NCBI GenBank assembly: GCA_947184155.2
Contig: CAMXCT020006630.1
Span: 295,001-359,000, forward strand
Source: Cladocopium goreaui
Taxonomy: Eukaryota > Sar > Dinophyceae > Suessiales > Symbiodiniaceae
Direction: 5' to 3'
DNA length: 64,000 bases
The position numbers and the translations under genes were made by a program. Below the pieces are notes generated by a model. It did not search any database. It saw only the letters and a program-made list of their open reading frames with translations, and was not told where the DNA came from. The first letter of the stretch is position 1; every line of letters starts with the position of its first letter. Shown piece by piece: positions 57,225 through 64,000 of the stretch.

Positions 57225-57632
57225 GAGGTTCATTCAGTTATTCATTCATTTATTCAGCCAGTCATTCATTCAGTCAGTCAGTCATTCGGTCATTCAGTCA
57301 TTCAGGCAGTGATTCAGTCATTCATTCATTCTGTCGTTTCTGCGTCCATTCAGTCATTTTGTCAGCCAGTCAGCCTTTCAATCAGTCAGCTCCTCATTCA
57401 TTCAGCTTTTGAGTAGTCAGTCATTCAGTCAGTCATTAACTTTTTTTCGTTCGTTCGTTCATTCATTCGTTCAAACATACATGCATTCATTCATCCACTC
57501 AATCATTCATTCGACCGTTCATTCATGCAATCAATCAATCAATCAATCATTCGTTCATGCATGCATTCATTCATGGACTCATTCATTCGTTCATTCGTTT
57601 GTCCATTCATTCACTCATTCATTCATCTAAAT
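57225..57632. repeat. ATTC/CAGT microsatellite, about 400 bp
   Basis: Degenerate ATTCATTC, CAGTCAGT and ATTCGTTC units. All ORFs through it (Ser/His/Phe-rich) are by-products. Confidence 0.96.
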
Positions 57633-57984
57633 TCTTTTCTTCTTGTGTTTTACGACAGCCAGCCAGAGGCAGTGGCTGAAGTGTCTATTGCGAACGTAGT
57701 GAGAGTATAAGGGGATCTGGGGGGTTGCGGCTTCTGAAACGCACGCGAAACTCGAAACTAGGTGGTGTTCCAGGTGGCCCGGGAGGGTGTTTTGCCGGGC
57801 GATGTACCGTGCCGCAATTTGATGACGCTGGCGCCCGGTTCCCCCCTTCTCCGTTCTGGTGCCCGGTTGCTTTTCCTTTTTTTAGGACCCTTTCCTGCTG
57901 CTGTTCACCACACCGGCCTATACCCTTCTGTACCTTTCAATATGCCACCGCCTTTAAACCCAAATCGTCTTCAACAACAAAATC

Positions 57985-58095
57985 ATTCCCGCATTGTCAA
58001 CAAGTATCAAGCCTACCCATGTAATTAACCTTCCTCATGACTTTCCAACCTACATTTTCCCCTGCTTTGAGATAAAATGCAACCAGTTCAATCCC
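57985..58095. repeat. Direct repeat A, first copy
   Basis: About 105 bp including GCATTGTCAACAAGTATCAA, near-identical to 58597-58705. Confidence 0.92.
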
Positions 58096-58186
58096 GCTCT
58101 TGTTCAAATGACCGCCAATCAAAGTTGATGCCTTGCTGTTGACTCCTGACATTTAGCGCATGATACGCGACTTTGCCCGTAGTGAG

Positions 58187-58285
58187 TAAAGCCGCGACGC
58201 AACAATGTTGGCCTTTTCCTGGTTGTATCCTTTTTGCATAGCACCGTTGCGGGGAAAGGTAGAGGCATGTTTCTGCATACGGTCT
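58187..58285. repeat. Direct repeat B, first copy
   Basis: Contains GTAAAGCCGCGACGCAACAA and ATGTTGGCCTTTTC; matches 58427-58515. Confidence 0.9.
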
Positions 58286-58426
58286 TTTGAGTGTCAGCAG
58301 GTTTTTCTCTGGTAAAATCATAGCCGCACACCTTCCCACAGATCAACTTTGTGAACCCAGACACGACATCCTCTTCACTAGGTCACTATAGGAGTGTTAC
58401 GCAACCATTCTAGTTGCTCGTAGGAA

Positions 58427-58515
58427 GTAAAGCCGCGATACAACCATGTTGGCCTTTTCGTGGTTATATCCTTTGTGCTTGTGGGGAAAGGGACATGCCT
58501 GTGTCCGCATATGGT
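58427..58515. repeat. Direct repeat B, second copy
   Basis: Contains GTAAAGCCGCGATACAACCA and ATGTTGGCCTTTTC, about 80% like the first copy. Confidence 0.9.
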
Positions 58516-58596
58516 GAGAACAACAAGCATCACAGGTGTAATGCTAAGGATAAGCAGCATAATCAAGCTAACCCGAATCCTTTTGAACAACAAGAA

Positions 58597-58705
58597 CACT
58601 CCCGCATTGTCAACAAGTATCAAGCCTACCCATGTAATTAACCTTCCTCATGGCTTTACAACCTACAGTCTCCCTTGCTTTGAGACATAGTACAACCAGC
58701 GCATA
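58597..58705. repeat. Direct repeat A, second copy
   Basis: Shares GCATTGTCAACAAGTATCAA and CCTACCCATGTAATTAACCT with the first copy. Confidence 0.92.
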
Positions 58706-58767
58706 CCAGCGCCTTCCGAGATTATTTCGGCGAGCAAAAACACTGGCTTTCGTTCTCATCTTCTCAG

Positions 58768-58925
58768 GCATTCATTCAGTCATTCAGCTTGTCATTCATT
58801 CGTTTTATCGTTCATTCAGTTTTTCAGTCTTGCATTCACTCACATTCGTTCATCCAACCCTTCATCCACTCTTTCATTCCTTCCGTCCATCCACTCATTC
58901 ATCCACCCATCCACGCAGCCATTTG
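58768..58925. repeat. ATTC microsatellite, second block
   Basis: Degenerate CATTCATTCAG/CATCCA units, similar to 57225-57632, on the other side of the A-B-B-A repeats. Confidence 0.92.
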
Positions 58926-59190
58926 GGCATGGATTCTTTCACGTCATTGATTCCGTGCGATTTCATTGGCATCTAAACATCCCTTTGCTCAGCCGTCGGC
59001 GAGCCCCACAACTTCCGTCTCAAAGACATCCCCATAGGCCCTTGTTTTCTTATAGCCCTTGCTTTGTTTCGAAGCTTCCGCACCAGCACAGCCGGGCACC
59101 ATTGGCAATATCTTAGGTAAGTCGCATTGCAAATTAAGAGCCATCGTCATTTCATGTTGAAGTATGTGAAGGGCTTCTTTTTTGCACACG

Positions 59191-59221
<31 letters not shown>

Positions 59222-60076
59222 TTGTATTTATATATATACTATATACAATTACATATCTCTCTCTATATATATATATATATGCCACGCGGTTCAGAGGGTA
59301 GGGAAACGAGGAACCCCCACGGACAAAATGTTTTTACCGAATAATACAAACGATTGGCCAACTGTTTGGGTACCCCGAGGTTTTGCCAAACAGCCAAACA
59401 CACTTTGCAGGCTAATGTGTCGCCAAGGCATGGAAAGCCGCATCAGTTTCACCTTTATTAGCAGCTCTGAAGGGTGTCATAGAAGCTACATGAATCTAAG
59501 CGCCGAGGAGCAAAGCAGGAGTTGAACAAACTATTTGCATGACCAAGTAAGGGCCGATGTAGGACCCCGCTCAGGGCCTAAAGTTTCCAAACAGATGATT
59601 TCGCTTCTTGCAGACCAAGCAGGATATATTTTCGGACAACCTTAAGCCTTAAGCCGCAAGTTCCTAGAATTTGAGACATTGAGAGCATATGGGGGATGAA
59701 CATGTACACTCCACAAGCTTGACGCAAGGTTTTGCATGTCTTTGTGCCACATCAAGAAAGCCAGGGATCTACAGTACAGAGTCCAACCTCCATAGCGATC
59801 TTGTGGTTGGCAGCATTTGGCAGCAGCTAATTTCTGTTTTTGATTGTTTTTGGTGGCTGCGCAGATTGCCAGGGTGGAGGAACCCGGTGGCTTGCAGCCA
59901 CTTGGGCCTGCAGGCGGCTTCAGTTTGAACTTTAGAGCGCGATGGTGACAAAAACTTGAAGGCTGAGTGAGGCAAAGGGGTAAACAAAGCAGTGACAAAG
60001 ATGGCGTTTGTCATTGCAGAAGTTCAAAACAGGTTGGAAACATAGAACGAAACAATATGTCGTGATCATTTGTCAG
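58926..60076. other. No gene identified
   Basis: CA/TA microsatellite at 59188-59280. A frame at 59340-59525 ending in a TGA is possibly coding but lacks splice support. Confidence 0.45.
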
Positions 60077-60146
60077 GTATACAAGACACAAGCTCAGCTT
60101 CGCCCGAGGCAAACCCGGGCAATCGAAGACTACACTGACTACATAG
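60077..60146 (+). CDS. Candidate internal exon
   Basis: Between CATTTGTCAG and ACATAG|GTAATT; reads VYKTQAQLRPRQTRAIEDYT then DYI. Probably upstream of the 60546 exon. Confidence 0.42.
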
Positions 60147-60545
60147 GTAATTTGCAGGTTCAATCAAAATTGAGAAAACCCGGGGTATTATGCGGAGGAG
60201 GTTGGTCTGAAGTTTTCAAGATTAGTCTTGAACAGTTTCAAGTGTTCTAAGCATCCGCAACTGATCAAGACAAGTTCATCCTGTTTCACACACAAAATCG
60301 CAGGTCACATCGCTACCGACTGCGCTGCGTTCTTCTGGGCATCACTGCTTGCTGGGCGATTTAGGCAACACATTGCAAGCTTGGGCCCAGCCATTCCCAG
60401 ACTCAACATCTTTCAACGTTGCCATGCCAACATTAGTGGGTTTCGCCACACAAGCGATGTTTTCTTGTTTTTCTTGTTTCAGGATATTCTGAGCGCATGT
60501 TGAGCAGCAATTGCTCACGCGGGTGCGTTTTCCATTTTTTGTCAG

Positions 60546-60791
60546 CACTTTTGGCTTCGCACCTTGCGTCATGGCAACAAGCCACTGCAACCACAACATT
60601 TTCGCACTAGCCAGGCGTCCTGGATATGCCTTTGCCGCCATTGTCGGGTTGCTAAAAATTATCAAAACTCGGATTACTGTAGATGTCCGTTGGGTCCTCT
60701 TGGTGGTTTCACCCTTGAGCCAACTGCTTCGCATGTTGGTTTCGCATTGATTTCCAAGCGTCGCGCGTTTGCCCAAGGCCATCTCACATAA
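60546..60791 (+). CDS. Terminal exon with RanBP2-like zinc finger
   Basis: Strong acceptor CCATTTTTTGTCAG and 81 codons in phase 0 to TAA. It contains ASWICLCRHCRVAKNYQNSD then YCRCPLGPLGGF: W-x-C-x4-C-x4-N-x6-C-x-C, one residue off at two places from the RanBP2 zinc-finger signature (W-x-C-x2-4-C-x3-N-x6-C-x2-C), and with an extra Cys. RanBP2 fingers bind RNA or ubiquitin. After the finger comes GFTLEPTASHVGFALISKRR. Assignment as zinc-finger-like is moderately safe; the ligand is unknown. Confidence 0.5.
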   Translation, partial: HFWLRTLRHGNKPLQPQHFRTSQASWICLCRHCRVAKNYQNSDYCRCPLGPLGGFTLEPTASHVGFALISKRRAFAQGHLT

Positions 60792-61517
60792 ACACTGACC
60801 TCCGTCGCAGCTCCAGCCAGCCAAGAACGCTGAGAGGAAATGATTCTTGAAATGTTATTGGGGGACGTGGCGAAACCACATGGTGTGTGATATAGCACGC
60901 GCAGAAGCTAGCTGGTGTGTAGTGTTGCAGCAAGACGTATTTATTCGCGTCAGCCTTGGAAGTGAGGGAGGCGTTGGAGCATTTTGCAGCCCATCACAAT
61001 GCTAATCTCAGCTAAACTGCAAGGCTCATTGGATTCATTAGATGCAGATGCTGCGTGCCCTCGAAGGATTGGTACGGAAGCAGCAGCAGCACTACTCCGA
61101 GAACTCCACGAGTCGCAGATCCCGGCGAAAAGGCAGAAGAACAGGCGGGGTTGAAGTAGCGGAAATTTCAAAGAGCAAACAGCGCAATGTGTAAAGCTGA
61201 TTAAATCTATAGAGGTGGGTTTGGGAGCATCTTTAAATATAGAATCTAAACATTGTAAATATAGGATGCGCTGTGTATAAAATTGTGTATGCAGTGTGCG
61301 TTTAACGCGCACAGAAACAGCAACCGTCTAAGCCCAGAGTCCTGGACCGATGTGCCAAACTGGCAACGTCCCCGGGCTGTAGGCCGAGACATCCAGCGCA
61401 GAGGACCAGCTTCGCAAAACCTGAAACAGAAAAACTCTGAAACAGAAATGCTCCTGTTCGGGCACACCGTTTGTAGAATTTTGCTCCCTGAATGTTTGAA
61501 GAGATCCGGATTGGCAG
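60792..61517. other. No gene identified
   Basis: Overlapping open frames on both strands at 61283-61595 without clear splice borders. Confidence 0.4.
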
Positions 61518-61793
61518 GACATTGCCTTTGTCGAGGAAGCGCCAGATACAGCGGGTGCTGAGGGCCCGTTGAAATGTTTGGATGCACCTCAGCAAGCTTC
61601 ACTAGCATCTGACGCAGCAACGCCGCTGGAAAGCCAGCCACGCGGTCTTACGCTCAGAGCGAAAACCGGAAGCGCAATGATTTTCAATAAATTGAGTTTA
61701 CAATTTGCTCACGGCTCATGCTTAGAGCCGTTGAGGCACTTTGGGTGGACCGGTGACACAGCCAGGTCAAAAGGGTTGGGATCTCAGCTGTGA
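61518..61793 (+). CDS. Candidate terminal exon, unknown acidic protein
   Basis: After GATTGGCAG, 91 codons in phase 0 to TGA: DIAFVEEAPDTAGAEGPLKC, LDAPQQASLASDAATPLESQ, then LRAKTGSAMIFNKLS and FAHGSCLEP. The last part faintly recalls the C-terminal 'G.ALLF...HG.CPV' of 2-oxoglutarate oxygenases, but too weakly to name it. Confidence 0.4.
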   Translation, partial: DIAFVEEAPDTAGAEGPLKCLDAPQQASLASDAATPLESQPRGLTLRAKTGSAMIFNKLSLQFAHGSCLEPLRHFGWTGDTARSKGLGSQL

Positions 61794-62431
61794 CTCCGCC
61801 CACCCCCGCCCCCCCATCACCAAGATCCATCACAAGGATGTCGTAATAGAGTCCTGAGAAGCACTTCAACTGGTGTTGCGATATGTTTTGCGCACATGCT
61901 CCATCCGTCATTGAACATATGTCACAGCGACACATATTGCACGGGTCACCAAGCAAGCTCCATCTTTTTGGACGGCTGAAATCTGGAAAGAAAGCGTCCA
62001 AGAATAGACAAAGGCTTTGACCAAGAAGTTGATTGCTTTTGGGTGACTGAGCTATATCATGTGCAGGTGGGGTGGCAACGCAAGTTGCACGCATTCCAGG
62101 CGTGCCAAGTCAACTGCGGCTCGCTCAGTTCAGTTTTTCTCCATTGGGTTCCAGGCTCTCGCCAGTTCAGTTCCAAAAGATCCGCGCATCTGACAGAACA
62201 CGTTAAAAAATGACATTGTCTTGAAGATGCTTGTTCCCGAGGCCAAGCGAAGCAAGGGTAGAGACCAAAGAGGCCAATTGACAGACCTGTCCCAGTTTAA
62301 CACAGTTCCGTTTTATAGCTGGAATTGCGTGGCAGGATGCCGCTCACTACGCCGCTAAATACTCAGTGGTTTGTTTTGCGATATACCAACATGTAGTTTC
62401 TTGCACACGCACGTTTGGAAGAGATTTACAG
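61794..62431. other. No gene identified
   Basis: Starts with a C-rich run (CCGCCCACCCCCGCCCCCCC, 61796-61815), then plain sequence. Confidence 0.5.
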
Positions 62432-62660
62432 GTTGCTACCGATGCCTCTGTCTTGTGGGCGTTGGAAATTTGCTGGTTGCATGCGATGATGTTTGTAACT
62501 ATGGGTGTCCAAAGGTGAGATTGCATGACCGAAAATGGAAATGCCAGACTGTTGAAGCCAAAGACTTAAACATTCTATGATGGACCTGGTTTTCCCCGCG
62601 CAGGTCAAGCTAGATGACGAACATGCTGGGCAATTCCAGCATGAAGCCTATAGCTGCTAA
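62432..62660 (+). CDS. Two-exon 3' end of a Cys-rich unknown protein
   Basis: Exon 62432-62514 (GATTTACAG to CCAAAG|GTGAGA) encodes CYRCLCLVGVGNLLVACDDV then CNYGCPK. Exon 62604-62660 (CCCGCGCAG to TAA) encodes VKLDDEHAGQFQHEAYSC. They join in phase 0 over an 89-bp intron with canonical ends. Seven or eight Cys in 45 residues suggest a disulphide or metal-binding tail. Confidence 0.5.
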
Positions 62661-63786
62661 AGCAAGCCTACATGTTAAACCAAGCCTGTGTTGCATTGAT
62701 TGCACCGCGAACAGTTTTGGGCACCCTTTGCGTTTCAGACATGCAAGATATGCAGCGGAAGTAAGGAAACGAGTGCGCTTTACATGGCCCGAGATGCGCA
62801 TACATTGCAACGATGGACATACATATGTATTTATATTTATACACATACACTTTACATACATAGCGCAAAATAGCTTGAAGTTCCTGGGCCTCGAGATTCT
62901 CTCTAGATGCGCTAAGCATTGTTTGGATTGACGGCATGAAAGTTCTGGCCGCCAAGGCCTCATGAACCAGACATTGCAGACATCGCCGAGGCAGGACCTC
63001 AAACCTTTTTGAACACGTCAGAGGTTGGACAACACCCAGCGCCTCAAAAACAATTGTCAGGATTCCAGCCAATGTGCACCTTACCGTTTCGCCTGAGTGG
63101 AAGTTATAAGAATGTTCAGTTCAAAATGTTGGTGCGTTGATGCAGCTTGGTGAACAGGTTCAGCGTCTATCTGAAGCTTTGCTTGGAATCTCGGGCGTCA
63201 TGACTTGCCACAACCAGGAGTCTGGACACACGGTCGAGATCATTGCAAGGCCCGTGTGAACCTAGATGTATTCCAACAAGCAAGCGAGCGAACGTGTAAT
63301 CATGTAGCGGCATTTCATGCTACTGGAAATGCTGGAACTTGCCGACAAGCCCCCAACGACGAGCGATGCTTTACGATGCCGTCATATTACCATCAAACTG
63401 CCGCTGGCTTTCAATTGCCTAGGGCCAGGGCCAGGAAGGAAATATATTCTGGGCCTTCTCATCCCACGATTTTGATCTTGTAAGGCGTCTTTTTGGCCAA
63501 GTGGCTGGGTTTCAGGGCTGCCGTTGCTCAGGCCTGCACACGACAGCTCAGCGGGTCCCCGATGCGAGGTGGGTGACCAAGCTGCTTGGTATAGGGATGT
63601 ATAGGGTAGGGTCCTGAGGTTATTACAAGATCTTACAAGCATTTTTCAGTTCCGTTTGCCGCCCCTTTTTCGAAACAGTTTGAAATGCTACCAATTACTG
63701 TTTGCCATGCTTTTTTGGTGCCCTGTGTCGTCGGGTATTTGGGGACGCTAGAGTTTTAAGCTTTCGCGACTTTGTTCCCTTGTCAG
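62661..63786. other. No secure gene
   Basis: Short frames only. 63205-63483 is open on the + strand (VWTHGRDHCKARVNLDVFQQ) without splice support. Confidence 0.4.
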
Positions 63787-63966
63787 TCCACACGTGTCAG
63801 GTGGAGCGGCCACAGGAGGCTCCAGTGGCGAGGGGTTGCACTCCGCACTCATGCTACGTCGGGAGCAGAAGATAGCTACCAGCTGTTCTCGCATGTTATG
63901 GCAGCTATTGGCAACGAAACCGGCCCTTTGCAGCTATGCTTGCGCAATCTTGCGACCAAACGTACC
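63787..63966 (+). CDS. Candidate internal exon, unknown protein
   Basis: 60 codons, phase 0 at both ends, between CCCTTGTCAG and GTACC|GTGAGT. The favoured frame includes EDSYQLFSHVMAAIGNETGP then LQLCLRNLATKRT. A second frame is also open. The gene continues past the window edge. Confidence 0.45.
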
Positions 63967-64000
63967 GTGAGTGCTTCTGGCGCGTCCTTCGCTTGACCCA

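Noticed and set aside
57170-57710. Ser/His/Phe-rich + ORFs
   Set aside because: Translated ATTC/CAGT microsatellite.
61640-61793. Prolyl 4-hydroxylase C-terminus
   Set aside because: Only a loose 'G.A..F...HG.C' pattern; no iron-binding HxD motif found upstream.
1-64000. CRISPR arrays, bacterial operons, phage genes
   Set aside because: The tandem arrays have no spacers, there are no ribosome binding sites or co-directional long ORFs, and the sequence is clearly eukaryotic in organisation.

Overview
The window looks like nuclear DNA of a eukaryotic microbe, most likely a dinoflagellate of the Symbiodiniaceae/Suessiales type. There are no operons, ribosome binding sites or long uninterrupted ORFs. 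Coding signal comes as exons of about 60-250 bp separated by introns with polypyrimidine-AG acceptors and GT donors, and at least one intron fits the GC-AG class common in dinoflagellates. Nearly all convincing exons read on the + strand, as expected for unidirectional dinoflagellate gene arrays. The Ty1/copia element and the 94-bp tandem repeat at 27.6-27.9 kb also resemble dinoflagellate sequence as I remember it, but no database was searched.

Layout. 0.5-27 kb: gene-poor DNA with scattered candidate exons (0.5, 1.6, 2.9, 3.2-4.5, 7.3-7.7, 8.1, 12.7 and 26.1 kb) and many small tandem repeats of 9-12 bp units. 27.4-32 kb: repeat-dense block with a 94-bp repeat, a 52-bp repeat, 1.25 kb of GATA-type then ACTAC-type microsatellite, one good exon at 30.5 kb, an ACATATGC-rich array and about 400 bp of polypurine ending at a perfect hairpin. 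32.2-33.45 kb: a small gene with three phase-compatible exons. About 35.1-45.4 kb: a multi-exon gene whose 3' half encodes a ribose-phosphate pyrophosphokinase (PRPP synthetase), with a complete PRPP-binding loop. One of its introns carries a 4,353-bp antisense Ty1/copia LTR retrotransposon at 38,253-42,605. The element has 196-bp TG...CA LTRs, a 5-bp target duplication, a polypurine tract, a primer-binding site complementary to a Met-tRNA anticodon loop, and a frameshifted gag-like/RT/RNase H reading region with no recognisable protease or integrase. 48-64 kb: further + strand candidate genes of unknown function, one with a RanBP2-like zinc finger, among repeat blocks at 52.7-53.1, 55.4-56.1 and 57.2-58.9 kb.

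Only the PRPP synthetase and the retroelement can be named with confidence. The other coding calls rest on open frame, splice signals, reading-phase agreement between exons and amino-acid composition, and are scored accordingly. No tRNA, rRNA, CRISPR array, spliced-leader relic or viral gene was recognised by eye.
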